Positions 29,948 to 37,990 of a DNA stretch of 64,000 nucleotides are shown here, piece by piece. Position 1 is the first letter of the stretch; each line of letters starts with the position of its first letter. A program made the translations under genes and the position numbers. Below the pieces are notes generated by a model. That model made no database searches. It saw only the letters and a list, made by a program, of their open reading frames with translations, and was not told where the DNA came from. Origin of the DNA: a virus; IMG/VR virus record IMGVR_UViG_3300046454_000714, positions 23,528 through 87,527 of that record; one strand, given 5' to 3'.

Positions 29948-31333
29948 ATGGCCCTCGATCTGGAACCGGATGCCTGGTTGAAGCGGCTGATCCACTGCCA
30001 TGACGGTGACCTGCCGCAGTTGAGGCTGATGGACAGCTACTACGAGGGCACGCAGCCTCTGTCGTATTTGGCTCCGGAGATTCAGTCGGAACTCTCGGAC
30101 CGGATGCGCCAACTGGTCATCAACTGGCCGCAGTTGGTCGTGGATGCCTTGGATGAGCGTCTGGACGTCGAGGGCTTCCGGTACGCGGACTCCGAGACGA
30201 CCGCGGCGGATCTGTGGGACGTGTGGCAGGCCTCCGACATGGACGAGGGTTCGCAGCAGGCCCACGTGGATGCTCTGGCCCTGAAACGCTCCTACGTGAT
30301 CATCGGCGCGAATGAGGACGACGAGGCGAACCCGATCGTGACCGCGGAGTCGGCGCTGGAGGTGTTCGCGGAGAGGGATCCGCGGACTCGCCAGGTGGTG
30401 GCGGCGGTGAAGCGTTGGGATGAGCCGTCGGCGGCCGGGTCGGCGCCGGTGAAGTGGGCGACGCTGTATCTGCCGAATGCGCGGATGACGTTCGAGCAGC
30501 AGAAGGGCGCTTGGGTCGAGGTCGACCGGGATGAGCACAACCTCGGCGAGGTGCTGGTTGTTCCGTTGGCGAACCGGCCGCGACTGCGGCACCTGGATGG
30601 CACGTCCGAACTCCGCTCGGTCATCCCGATCTCGGACGCGGCCTGCAAGATCGCCTCGGACATGATGGTCAGCGCGGAGTATCACGCGATGCCGCGCCGG
30701 TGGGCGACGGGCATGTCGCGTGACGACTTCGCCGACGAGAACGGGCAACCGCTGGGCGCGATGTCGGCGCTGGCAGGCCGCATGTGGACGAACGAGAGCA
30801 ACGAGGTGAAGTTCGGGCAGTTCCAGGAGGCCCAGCTCTCCAACTTCCACGAAACGATCAACGTTCTCGCCCGCCTGGTGGCCGCGATCACGGGCCTGCC
30901 TCCCGCATTCCTCGGCCTGGCGACGGATCAGCCTCCGTCTGCGGATGCGATCCGCGCGTCGGAGGCCCGCCTGGTGAAGCGCGCGGAGCGCCGTCAGCGT
31001 GCGTTCGGCGAAGCCTGGGAGCGGGTCATGCGCCTCGTTCTCCTGGTGCGGGACGGCGAGTTGGACCCGCGGACCCGCAAGCTCGAAACCGTGTGGCGGG
31101 ATCCGTCGACGCCGACGTTCGCGCAGAAGGCCGACGCGGTCGTCAAGCTGCACGCCTCCGGCATTCTGCCGACGGAGCAGGCGTGGGAGGACTTGGGCTA
31201 CAGCGCAGTGCAGCGGGCCCGGATGCGGGGCATGCAGGACGATGCCCTGACCCGGATGACGGCCATGGACCTGCACCAGATGTCGACAGCCCAGGATCCG
31301 GCGCCCGTTGAGGCGCCTCCCGTCGGCGGCTGA
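29948..31333 (+). CDS. Portal protein (SPP1 gp6-like family)
   Basis: 461 residues. It has the actinophage portal pattern: Y-Y-E-G-T-Q-P-L early, V-D-A-L-D-E-R-L-D-V-E-G-F, and a C-terminal S-E-A-R-L-V-K-R-A-E-R-R-Q helix. The portal dodecamer is the DNA gate and seed of head assembly. It is placed between terminase and MuF, as usual. Confidence 0.9.
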   Translation: MALDLEPDAWLKRLIHCHDGDLPQLRLMDSYYEGTQPLSYLAPEIQSELSDRMRQLVINWPQLVVDALDERLDVEGFRYADSETTAADLWDVWQASDMDEGSQQAHVDALALKRSYVIIGANEDDEANPIVTAESALEVFAERDPRTRQVVAAVKRWDEPSAAGSAPVKWATLYLPNARMTFEQQKGAWVEVDRDEHNLGEVLVVPLANRPRLRHLDGTSELRSVIPISDAACKIASDMMVSAEYHAMPRRWATGMSRDDFADENGQPLGAMSALAGRMWTNESNEVKFGQFQEAQLSNFHETINVLARLVAAITGLPPAFLGLATDQPPSADAIRASEARLVKRAERRQRAFGEAWERVMRLVLLVRDGELDPRTRKLETVWRDPSTPTFAQKADAVVKLHASGILPTEQAWEDLGYSAVQRARMRGMQDDALTRMTAMDLHQMSTAQDPAPVEAPPVGG

Positions 31334-31335
31334 TC

Positions 31336-33327
31336 GTGGCCGTCGAGACGCAGGCGCACCAGGACATCATCGACGCCTATGGCCGGTCTCAGCAGCGGGC
31401 TGTCATCCAGACGACGGTGACGCTGCAGCGGCTGTGGAAGGAGCTTGCGGCCACGGATCTCTCACGGTCGTGGCTCGGGGGTCTGGGTGCGGCGATGGTG
31501 CGGGCCGTGTCGGCCGGCCAGTTGGTGGCGGCGTCGACGGGCCAGAAGTACATCGAGGCGATGGTCCGCGGGGATGGGCTGGGCAACAACTACATGGAGC
31601 AGGCGTCGCATGTCGACGCCCGCTCGTTCTCGGGTGCCGCGTCGGACGGCCGGGCGCTGGACAGCCTGCTGTATCTGCCGGTGATTCGCACGAAGACGCT
31701 GATCGGTAACGGGCTGACGTTGCAGGAGGCGATGCTCGGCGGCAGGGCCCAGCTCTTGCAGGTGGCCGCTTCGGAGGTCGCGGATGCGGGCCGTGGTGCG
31801 GCCAGTGTGTCGATGATCGCGAACCGGTCGGTGACGGGCTACGTGCGGACTGTCCGCTCGGGGGCCTGTGCGCGGTGCGCGATTCTCGCTGGCCGCTGGT
31901 ACCGGTGGAATGCCGACTTCGAACGGCACAAGAGGTGCTTCCCCGCCGGTGTCGTCGTGTCAGGCCCGCGCACGCTGGCGGCCACGCGGCGGCGGTATGA
32001 GGGGGAACTCGTCATCCTCACGACGGCGAGTGGCCAGGAGCTCCCCGCCACCGGCAATCACCCGATACTGACGCGACGCGGCTGGGTCGCTGCCAATCTC
32101 ATCCAGGAAGGCGACGAGGTAGTCCGCAGCCTCCGGCCGGAGGGCGCTGCGCCCCTCGTAGTCCCAGATCATCAGCAGATGCCATCCCGCATCGAGGATG
32201 TATGGGCTACGGAGAGCGTGGCGGGCGTGCTTCGCGGCGTGCCAACCACCGCCGAGGATTTCCACGGCGACGGAGGCCACGGCGAAGTCGACGTTGTAGG
32301 GCCCAACCGCTTTCTGTGGGGTGAAGTCGAGGCAGCGCTCGCGCAGCATCTGGGCGAAGAGGTCCTCACCGTCGGAGCGTTGGGCTCGATCGGCATTCCG
32401 CTCTCGGCTCAGCGCGGCCACTTTGAGCGTGTCACCGGAGATCGGTTTGCCGCGGACGGCGTCATGGGCGGCCTGCGTGATCCTGGCCCGCTCCTCGGGG
32501 CTGGCCTTGGACATGCGCAGGGCATTGGCTTCAGCGCGGTCGCGGAGATGCGTCCCGGCCTGCTTGAGGTGGCGCCGCACGACGCCTCGCATGACGCCAT
32601 AGCGGATGGATATGGACTGTTCGCTCTCTCCGCTCTCGTAGGCGGCAACGAGTTCAGCGGTGGGGAGATCTATGGCGCAGGGCCGCGGTGGGATGCCGCG
32701 GGCCTGGCGGGCTCGATGGAAGACGCTGAGCGAGATGCCCGAGTTGGCCGCGAGCTCCTTGAGCGGCTCGCCGGACAGGTAGAGCTCGATCGCGTGGTCG
32801 AGGCGCGCAGGGTCAGTTGGTCCGGGCATGTGTATGACCTCAATTCGACAGAGGGCTGGTTCAACGCGAACGGCCTAATCGTATCTAACTGTCAGTGCTA
32901 CGGGGTGCCAGCTACAGAGGCTCGCCCGGGCCGTCACACGAACCCGATGTCGTTCTTTCAGGGTCTGTCGCGCGCGGAGCAGGATCGCCGGTTCACGATC
33001 GGCGGCGCGGAGGCGATCCGGAACGGCGCCGACATCTACTCGGTGGTGAACGCGGGCCGTTCGACGATCACGCTGGACGCCTACGGCAAGAAGGTCGTGG
33101 CGACGCTCGAAGGCACGACGAAGCGCGGCGCGTTCTACCAGCAGATGCTGCGTGAGGCCGAGCAGCGCACCGGGCAGAGGTTCGCCCGGAACGGCTACGA
33201 CCTGGAGCGTGGCCTGCCCCGCTTTCACCTGCGGACGCCACGGCTCACGCCCGGCGAGATCCTGCGTCTCTCGGATGACCGTAACGAGCTGATCCGCCTG
33301 CTACGGCGTTTCGGCTACCTGTCGTAG
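31336..33327 (+). CDS. MuF-like minor head protein interrupted by an intein
   Basis: 663 codons; the mature protein after splicing would be 345 residues. The N-extein (1-200) is helical and carries C-A-R-C (178-181) and F-E-R-H-K-R. The C-extein begins C-Q-C-Y-G-V-P (519 onward), so the intein interrupts the conserved R-H-x-x-C-x-C motif of MuF proteins. MuF proteins sit inside the head near the portal. The start is GTG 31336, 2 bp after the portal stop. The protein cannot mature without splicing. Confidence 0.88.
   Translation: MAVETQAHQDIIDAYGRSQQRAVIQTTVTLQRLWKELAATDLSRSWLGGLGAAMVRAVSAGQLVAASTGQKYIEAMVRGDGLGNNYMEQASHVDARSFSGAASDGRALDSLLYLPVIRTKTLIGNGLTLQEAMLGGRAQLLQVAASEVADAGRGAASVSMIANRSVTGYVRTVRSGACARCAILAGRWYRWNADFERHKRCFPAGVVVSGPRTLAATRRRYEGELVILTTASGQELPATGNHPILTRRGWVAANLIQEGDEVVRSLRPEGAAPLVVPDHQQMPSRIEDVWATESVAGVLRGVPTTAEDFHGDGGHGEVDVVGPNRFLWGEVEAALAQHLGEEVLTVGALGSIGIPLSAQRGHFERVTGDRFAADGVMGGLRDPGPLLGAGLGHAQGIGFSAVAEMRPGLLEVAPHDASHDAIADGYGLFALSALVGGNEFSGGEIYGAGPRWDAAGLAGSMEDAERDARVGRELLERLAGQVELDRVVEARRVSWSGHVYDLNSTEGWFNANGLIVSNCQCYGVPATEARPGRHTNPMSFFQGLSRAEQDRRFTIGGAEAIRNGADIYSVVNAGRSTITLDAYGKKVVATLEGTTKRGAFYQQMLREAEQRTGQRFARNGYDLERGLPRFHLRTPRLTPGEILRLSDDRNELIRLLRRFGYLS
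31936..32889 (+). other. Intein within the MuF-like protein (318 residues)
   Basis: It starts at Cys201 (C-F-P-A-G, block A), has a block B T-G-N-H-P-I-L-T about 40 residues later, and ends with V-Y-D-L-N-S-T-E-G-W-F-N-A-N-G-L-I-V-S-N before the +1 Cys519 (blocks F and G). The penultimate residue is Ser, not the usual His. The middle about 190 residues lack LAGLIDADG or HNH motifs on this strand; a nuclease gene lies antisense across it. Confidence 0.88.
31960..32829 (-). CDS. Antisense Vsr-like homing endonuclease nested in the intein
   Basis: 289 residues on the opposite strand, lying entirely inside the intein. GAGGT lies 8 nt before ATG 32829. Residues 1-115 hold repeated helix-turn-helix units (E-L-V-A-A-Y-E-S-G-E-S-E-Q-S-I-S). 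A K-A-S-P-E-E-R-A-R-I linker follows. The catalytic part has Y-N-V-D-F-A-V, V-A-V-E-I-L-G-G-G-W-H and Y-I-L-D-A-G-W-H-L-L-M-I-W, the D...E pattern of Vsr/DUF559-type nucleases. Residue composition and ordered motifs show it is a real protein, not a shadow frame. It would cut intein-free alleles to spread the intein. Confidence 0.82.
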   Translation of the reverse strand: MPGPTDPARLDHAIELYLSGEPLKELAANSGISLSVFHRARQARGIPPRPCAIDLPTAELVAAYESGESEQSISIRYGVMRGVVRRHLKQAGTHLRDRAEANALRMSKASPEERARITQAAHDAVRGKPISGDTLKVAALSRERNADRAQRSDGEDLFAQMLRERCLDFTPQKAVGPYNVDFAVASVAVEILGGGWHAAKHARHALRSPYILDAGWHLLMIWDYEGRSALRPEAADYLVAFLDEIGSDPAASRQYRVIAGGGELLATRRREDDEFPLIPPPRGRQRARA

Positions 33328-33406
33328 CCCGCAGGCCGCCGCATCACGACCCAAGTTTGGCCGCGCGCAAGGCGCGGTCTCTGATCCCGCAATGGGAGTT
33401 CCATCC

Positions 33407-34147
33407 ATGAGTGCGACTCGTACCCGCTGGCTGCCCGCTGCTCAGAGCGTGGGCTGGTTCCGGCTCAACCGTCACGAAGACCCCGACCCCGCCGACCCGG
33501 AGCCTGCTCCGGACCCGGCAGCCGATCCGGCAGATCCGGATCCCGAGCCTGACCCGGCAGGCGACCCGGCGGACCCCGAGCCTGATCCGGAGCCTGAAGG
33601 CGCGGACAAACTCGGCGATGAGGGCAAGAAGGCTCTCGACCGGATGAAGGCCGAGCGTGCCGCGGCCAAGAAGACTGCCGCTGCCGAGAAGAAGCGCGCC
33701 GACGACCTTGCACGCAAGGTGCAGGAGTTCGAGGACGCGCAGAAGTCTGAGGCGGAAAAGCTCGCGGCGAAGGTCGAACGGTCTGCCCAGCGGGAGGCCA
33801 AGGCGACCGCGCGTGCCGTGGCGGCCGAAGTGCGGGCCGCGGCCGGCGAGTTCGCCGACCCGGGCGACGCCGTGGATGTGCTGATGCGCGACCCCAGCCA
33901 GTACGTCGACGCGGACGGCGAGATCGACATGGACGCCATCGAGACGGCCCTGACGGATCTGCTGGGCCGGAAGCCGCACTGGAAGAAGCCTGAGCCGGCC
34001 GCCCCGGTGGTTGAGCCGAAGCAGAAGCTGAAGCCGGATCCGGGCCAGGGCTCGCGTGGCGCTCCGGCTCCCGTGGACTACCGCACCGCCTCGAAGGAAG
34101 AGGTCGCTGCGGAGCTCGGCAAATTCGGCTACCGGCAGCGCGTGTGA
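33407..34147 (+). CDS. Capsid scaffolding protein
   Basis: 246 residues. ATG 33407 is chosen for GGGAG 8 nt upstream. A Pro/Asp/Glu repeat tract (about 25-68) precedes a charged coiled coil (75-150) and a disordered C-terminus ending A-E-L-G-K-F-G-Y, typical of actinophage scaffolds. Residues 17-23 read W-F-R-L-N-R-H, nearly the same as residues 19-25 of the major capsid protein. The shared motif may be a processing site for the protease encoded next. Confidence 0.85.
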   Translation: MSATRTRWLPAAQSVGWFRLNRHEDPDPADPEPAPDPAADPADPDPEPDPAGDPADPEPDPEPEGADKLGDEGKKALDRMKAERAAAKKTAAAEKKRADDLARKVQEFEDAQKSEAEKLAAKVERSAQREAKATARAVAAEVRAAAGEFADPGDAVDVLMRDPSQYVDADGEIDMDAIETALTDLLGRKPHWKKPEPAAPVVEPKQKLKPDPGQGSRGAPAPVDYRTASKEEVAAELGKFGYRQRV

Positions 34148-34335
34148 TCACGGTCCGGGCCCGGTTGGGCGGCGGACGCACCTCGATTGAGGTGTCCGGT
34201 CACGACGAGCCTGCTGCTGGGGGTCGCGTCTGCGCCGCCGTGACGGCCATCACCCAAACCGCGCTGCTGGGCCTGGATCAGTACGCCCAGCAGTACCCGG
34301 ACCAAGTGTCCATAGAGATCATCACTGAGGAGTGA
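34144..34335 (+). CDS. Prp-like cysteine protease (putative capsid maturation protease)
   Basis: 63 residues from GTG 34144, overlapping the scaffold stop. Prp family features: a G-G-R-T-S-I-E-V-S-G-H-D-E strand with the catalytic His, then G-G-R-V-C-A-A-V-T-A-I with the catalytic Cys, then helix and strand. Prp cleaves the N-terminus of ribosomal protein L27 in Firmicutes and is known to process capsid and scaffold proteins of staphylococcal phage 80alpha. At 63 residues it is shorter than typical Prp (about 100-110) but keeps both catalytic motifs. Its place between scaffold and capsid genes supports a maturation role. Confidence 0.75.
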   Translation: MITVRARLGGGRTSIEVSGHDEPAAGGRVCAAVTAITQTALLGLDQYAQQYPDQVSIEIITEE

Positions 34336-34337
34336 GA

Positions 34338-35669
34338 ATGACCCCCACCATGTCCGCGGTTCGCCCGCGGCTCCACCGCGCCCCGCGGCCGTGGTTCAAG
34401 CTGGACCGGCACGCCGGTGTCCGGCCGTCCCTGCCCGCCGGCATCCAGGCGATGCTGCAGAACGGCATCCTCGACCGTGTCTTCCGCGACGCGCTGGTGC
34501 CGAACTTCCTGTTCCCTCAGATCGCAGACGCTGAGCCGTGGATGGGCGGGCTGGGCGACACGAAGACGTTCACCCGCAAGGGTCTGCTCGCCCCGGTGAC
34601 GACTCCGGTGACGGGTTCGGACCCGTCGGCGGCGACGTACAGCATCGAGCAGTGGTCCGTGACGATGGACCAGTACGCGAACTCGATGGACACCAACATG
34701 CTCGGCTCGGCGATGGCGCTGGCCAGCAAGTTCCTGGCGGACGTCGAGAACCTGGGCATCAACGCCGGGCAGACCATCAACCAGGTGGCCCGCAACAAGC
34801 TGTACAAGGCGTATGCGGGCGGCCGGACCTGGGTGACCACGGCCGGCTCCTCGGACACGTCGATGATCGTCAACTCGACGGACGGCTTCACCACCGTCAT
34901 GGTCAACGGCGTCCCGACCGCCGTGTCCGCGTCGAACCCGCTGACCGTGTCGGTCGCGGGTGTCGCGAACACGGTGACCGGCGTCAACACCGGCACCAGC
35001 ACGCTGACCCTGGGCACCGCCCGGGTGGATGTCGCCGGTGACTACGTGACCGCGGCGAACGCCCCGGTCTCGGTCCGGGCGACCGGTAACTCGCCCTACG
35101 ACCTGTCGTCGTCGAACGTCGTGACGTTCGCGAACTTCCGGGCCGCGGTGGCGCGTCTGCGGAAGATGGCGGTTCCGACGGTGGGCGGCTACTACGTCGC
35201 CCACATCGACCCGGACACGGAGGCGCAGCTTTTCGCGGACGCCGACTTCAAGCAGGCCCTTCAGGGCCGCGTGGACTCGCCGATCTACACGGAGCTGTCC
35301 ATTGGCCGGTTCGCGGGCATCGACTGGGTGCGCAACCTGGAGGCGCCGACCATCACCAACGGCGGCTCTGCGGGCACCCTGACGGTGCACCGGCCGATCG
35401 TGCTGGGTGCGAACGCGCTGATGTCGGCGCCGTTCGAGGGCACCAACACCCTTCTCGCCGGTACCGGCGTCGAGGACGTGCCGGAGATCCGCACCATCAA
35501 CGCCGCCCCCGGTGTGGACGTCACCCTGCTGGTGCGCCCGGCGCAGGACCGGCTGCAGCAGGTCATCGCCTCGACCTGGTCGTGGGTCGGCGACTACGGC
35601 GTTCCGTCGGACGCGGGCACGGGCGACGCGGCGCTGTACAAGCGCGGCGTCGTCATCGAGCACGCCTGA
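34338..35669 (+). CDS. Major capsid protein
   Basis: 443 residues from ATG 34338 (GAGGAG upstream). The position after scaffold and protease, the length, and motifs such as F-L-F-P-Q-I-A-D-A-E-P-W and A-T-Y-S-I-E-Q-W-S-V fit a HK97-fold shell protein. A Thr/Val-rich insertion (about 170-240) could be a surface I-domain. Residues 19-25, W-F-K-L-D-R-H, match the scaffold motif, so about 20-25 residues may be removed during maturation. A hairpin follows the gene. Confidence 0.88.
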   Translation: MTPTMSAVRPRLHRAPRPWFKLDRHAGVRPSLPAGIQAMLQNGILDRVFRDALVPNFLFPQIADAEPWMGGLGDTKTFTRKGLLAPVTTPVTGSDPSAATYSIEQWSVTMDQYANSMDTNMLGSAMALASKFLADVENLGINAGQTINQVARNKLYKAYAGGRTWVTTAGSSDTSMIVNSTDGFTTVMVNGVPTAVSASNPLTVSVAGVANTVTGVNTGTSTLTLGTARVDVAGDYVTAANAPVSVRATGNSPYDLSSSNVVTFANFRAAVARLRKMAVPTVGGYYVAHIDPDTEAQLFADADFKQALQGRVDSPIYTELSIGRFAGIDWVRNLEAPTITNGGSAGTLTVHRPIVLGANALMSAPFEGTNTLLAGTGVEDVPEIRTINAAPGVDVTLLVRPAQDRLQQVIASTWSWVGDYGVPSDAGTGDAALYKRGVVIEHA

Positions 35670-35677
35670 CCCCGTCT

Positions 35678-35717
35678 CCCTCCGGCGTGGACAACCCTGT
35701 CCGTCCGCGCCGGAGGG
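35678..35717 (+). terminator. Attenuator hairpin after the capsid gene
   Basis: CCCTCCGGCG and CGCCGGAGGG form a perfect 10-bp stem. Placement after the major capsid gene suits partial termination to keep downstream connector genes lower. Confidence 0.65.
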
Positions 35718-35741
35718 CCTTCAGGAAGGAAGGAGAGCAGC

Positions 35742-36110
35742 ATGCGCGTGCGCGTACTGCAGCCGACGCGGTCGTATTGGAACTACGAGGTCCGCGAGTT
35801 CGGCGAGGGCGACGAGCTGGAGGGCGACCTCGCCCGCCATCTCGCCGCGAATGCCCCGGAGGGGGCTGTGAAGGTTACCGAGGCAGATCCGGAGCCCGAG
35901 CCGGAGCCGGAGGCGCCCGCCGAACCGCCCGAGGTGTCGGACCCGGGCGGCGATGAGCCGCCGGTGGACGGCACCATCGACGACCTCATGGCCTGGGTGA
36001 ACGACGACCGTGAGCGTGCCGTGCAGGCGCTGGCGGCGGAGCAGGCGAAGGACAAGCCGCGCAGCACCGTGGTGAAGCGGTTGACGGCGATGGCCGGCAC
36101 CGAGGAGTAG
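35742..36110 (+). CDS. Small head protein with acidic linker
   Basis: 122 residues: a beta-rich N-terminus (M-R-V-R-V-L-Q-P-T-R), a Pro-Glu repeat tract, and a C-terminal helix pair (D-D-L-M-A-W-V, A-L-A-A-E-Q-A-K-D-K-P-R) that looks like a SAP-like peptide-binding or DNA-binding fold. Such proteins are common after actinophage capsid genes. Exact role unknown. Confidence 0.65.
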   Translation: MRVRVLQPTRSYWNYEVREFGEGDELEGDLARHLAANAPEGAVKVTEADPEPEPEPEAPAEPPEVSDPGGDEPPVDGTIDDLMAWVNDDRERAVQALAAEQAKDKPRSTVVKRLTAMAGTEE

Positions 36111-36122
36111 AGGGGGCCCGTC

Positions 36123-36752
36123 ATGTCCCCGACTCCTCTCGCCACGCAGACGGACCTTGAGGCCGCACTGCAGCGGACGTTGGACCCGGCGCAGGCGGCG
36201 ATGGCTCTGCGTCGGGCGTCGGCGCGGGTGCGGAAGTACTGCCGCCAGGACTTCACGCTCGTCGAGAACCAGACCATCACCCTGCCGGGTGGCGGGCGGG
36301 TGCTGCGGATTCCCCAACGGCCTCTGGTCGTTGATGACACGCATCCGCTGACGGTGGTCGAGCTGTTCGGGATCTCCAATCAGGAGTACACGGCGCTGGA
36401 GGGCCGGGACTTCACGCGCATCGGCAGCGAGCTGACCCGCGGCGAAGCCTGGTGGGCGCCAACCAGACTGATGGGCTGGCCATTCATGCGACCCATGGGG
36501 ATCTGGGCGCAACGCGTCCGGGTCACCCACAGCCACGGCGACGGCGAGGTCCCGGACGACGTCCTCGATGTCGTGCTCGATCTGGCGCAGATGAACATGA
36601 CCAACCCGCAGGGCCTGCGCTCGGAGTCGATCGACGACTACCAGCGCACGTTCGCCTCCGAGACCATCGGCGGCGCACTGCTGACCGCGGACCACAAAGA
36701 GGCGCTGCGGCAGTACCGCGGCGGCTCGTTCTCCGTGGCGCCGGTGACCTGA
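36123..36752 (+). CDS. Head-tail connector (gp6-like)
   Basis: 209 residues. Starts with A-T-Q-T-D-L-E-A-A-L and has A-S-A-R-V-R-K-Y-C-R-Q-D-F, the helical opening of gp6-like adaptor proteins that bind below the portal. The C-terminal helix with E-T-I-G-G-A-L-L-T fits. Correct position between capsid and tail genes. Confidence 0.82.
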   Translation: MSPTPLATQTDLEAALQRTLDPAQAAMALRRASARVRKYCRQDFTLVENQTITLPGGGRVLRIPQRPLVVDDTHPLTVVELFGISNQEYTALEGRDFTRIGSELTRGEAWWAPTRLMGWPFMRPMGIWAQRVRVTHSHGDGEVPDDVLDVVLDLAQMNMTNPQGLRSESIDDYQRTFASETIGGALLTADHKEALRQYRGGSFSVAPVT

Positions 36753-37159
36753 TGACGGCCATCGACATCCAGCCTCTGCTCGCTGCGGGCCGCAACGCCC
36801 ACAATCAGCTGCTGGTGGATACCTGCACCATCAGCCGGCCGGGGGCGCCGACGCTCAACCGCACCACAAGCGTTCTCACTCCGGGTTCGCCGACGGTCCT
36901 GTATTCGGGTGCCTGCCGGCTGAAGCCCCAGCGCGTCCCGAGGAACGAGGAGGCGGGGGAGCGGCTGACGGTGGTGGCCCGCTACGAGGTGGCTCTGCCG
37001 TTCGCGTCACTGGCCACCGACTCACTGCAGACCGGCGACACGGTGACGATCACGGCGTCCGGGGACACCAGGCTTGTCGGCGAGGTGTTCGCGGTGATGG
37101 CTGTCGACTTCAGCAGCACCGCGACGGCCTGGCGGATCACTGTCGAAGCGGCCACGTGA
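36752..37159 (+). CDS. Head closure protein (DUF6093-like)
   Basis: 135 residues starting in a TGATG overlap. The beta-rich pattern with T-C-T-I-S-R-P-G, G-A-C-R-L-K-P and Y-E-V-A-L-P matches DUF6093/head-closure proteins. It would seal the connector after packaging. Confidence 0.75.
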   Translation: MTAIDIQPLLAAGRNAHNQLLVDTCTISRPGAPTLNRTTSVLTPGSPTVLYSGACRLKPQRVPRNEEAGERLTVVARYEVALPFASLATDSLQTGDTVTITASGDTRLVGEVFAVMAVDFSSTATAWRITVEAAT

Positions 37160-37172
37160 CAGGGGGCGGCCG

Positions 37173-37583
37173 ATGACGACTCCTGCCGTCCTGCCGCACG
37201 TCGACGCGGTCACGGCCGCGCTCGAAACGGCTGGCCTGGTGGTCTACGTCGGCGGGGCACCCCCCGGCGTCTCCCCGACCGCCACCACCCCGTATGTCGT
37301 CCTCTACCCCGAGCCGGGCCGCGCGATGACTGCGTCGCTCGGCGACAACCGGACCGATTTCTCTGCTGTCGTCCAGCTGACGTGTGTGGGTCTGACGGCG
37401 GCGCAGGCCATGTCGGTGTCCGACCGGGCCATCGCCGCGCTGTCTGTCGTCCTGGCGGTCGCCGGGCGCGCGTCCTGGAAGCCGGAGTCCCTCGACGGGC
37501 AGCCGGTGCAGCGGGATGACGACGTAGTCCCGCCCAACTACTACGCACCCAGCCGGTACCGGCTGCGCTCAATCCCCCTGTAG
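37173..37583 (+). CDS. Tail terminator-like protein
   Basis: 136 residues. L-P-H-V-D-A-V-T-A-A-L-E and P-Y-V-V-L-Y-P-E-P-G, then V-Q-L-T-C-V-G, follow the alpha/beta pattern of siphovirus tail terminators, which cap the tail tube. Position between head closure and tail tube supports it. Confidence 0.75.
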   Translation: MTTPAVLPHVDAVTAALETAGLVVYVGGAPPGVSPTATTPYVVLYPEPGRAMTASLGDNRTDFSAVVQLTCVGLTAAQAMSVSDRAIAALSVVLAVAGRASWKPESLDGQPVQRDDDVVPPNYYAPSRYRLRSIPL

Positions 37584-37595
37584 AGGAGTTCCTCC

Positions 37596-37925
37596 ATGGC
37601 AACCCTGACCACTCAGGTCATCAGCCTCGCGGGCCTCGGCGTGACTTACGGTGCCGCCGCCGCCTCGACGAAGGTCATCTGTGACGAGCGGACGTTCTTG
37701 CACGTCAAGAACGCCGCCGGTTCCAGCATGACCGTCACCCTGTCGTCGACCGCGAAGGTCCGCAGCCAGGCGGCGGCGGATGTCGTCGTCACCGTCCCGG
37801 CCACCACCGGCGACATGATGATCGGCCCCATCACGAAGGATCTGTTCGCCGGCGTCTCGGACGGCCTGGCCGCGGTCGCCTACTCGTCGACGACGTCGGT
37901 CACTGTCGCTGCCGTGCGCATCTGA
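37596..37925 (+). CDS. Small structural protein of the tail/head interface
   Basis: 109 residues, Ala/Val/Thr-rich beta pattern with F-L-H-V-K-N-A-A-G-S-S-M-T-V-T. I recognise the type from actinophage late operons but not its exact role; decoration or minor tail protein is possible. Confidence 0.65.
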   Translation: MATLTTQVISLAGLGVTYGAAAASTKVICDERTFLHVKNAAGSSMTVTLSSTAKVRSQAAADVVVTVPATTGDMMIGPITKDLFAGVSDGLAAVAYSSTTSVTVAAVRI

Positions 37926-37948
37926 CCCTCACCCGCCCCGTCTCGCCC

Positions 37949-37971
37949 GCCCCGCTGCCCGGGGCTTTTTT
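37949..37971 (+). terminator. Terminator upstream of the tail tube gene
   Basis: GCCCCG and CGGGGC with a 5-nt loop are followed by TTTTTT. The sequence after it (TCATGCCCTG then a purine-rich ribosome-binding site) is repeated after the terminator at 50125. Confidence 0.75.
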
Positions 37972-37990
37972 CATGCCCTGAGGAGGGTTC

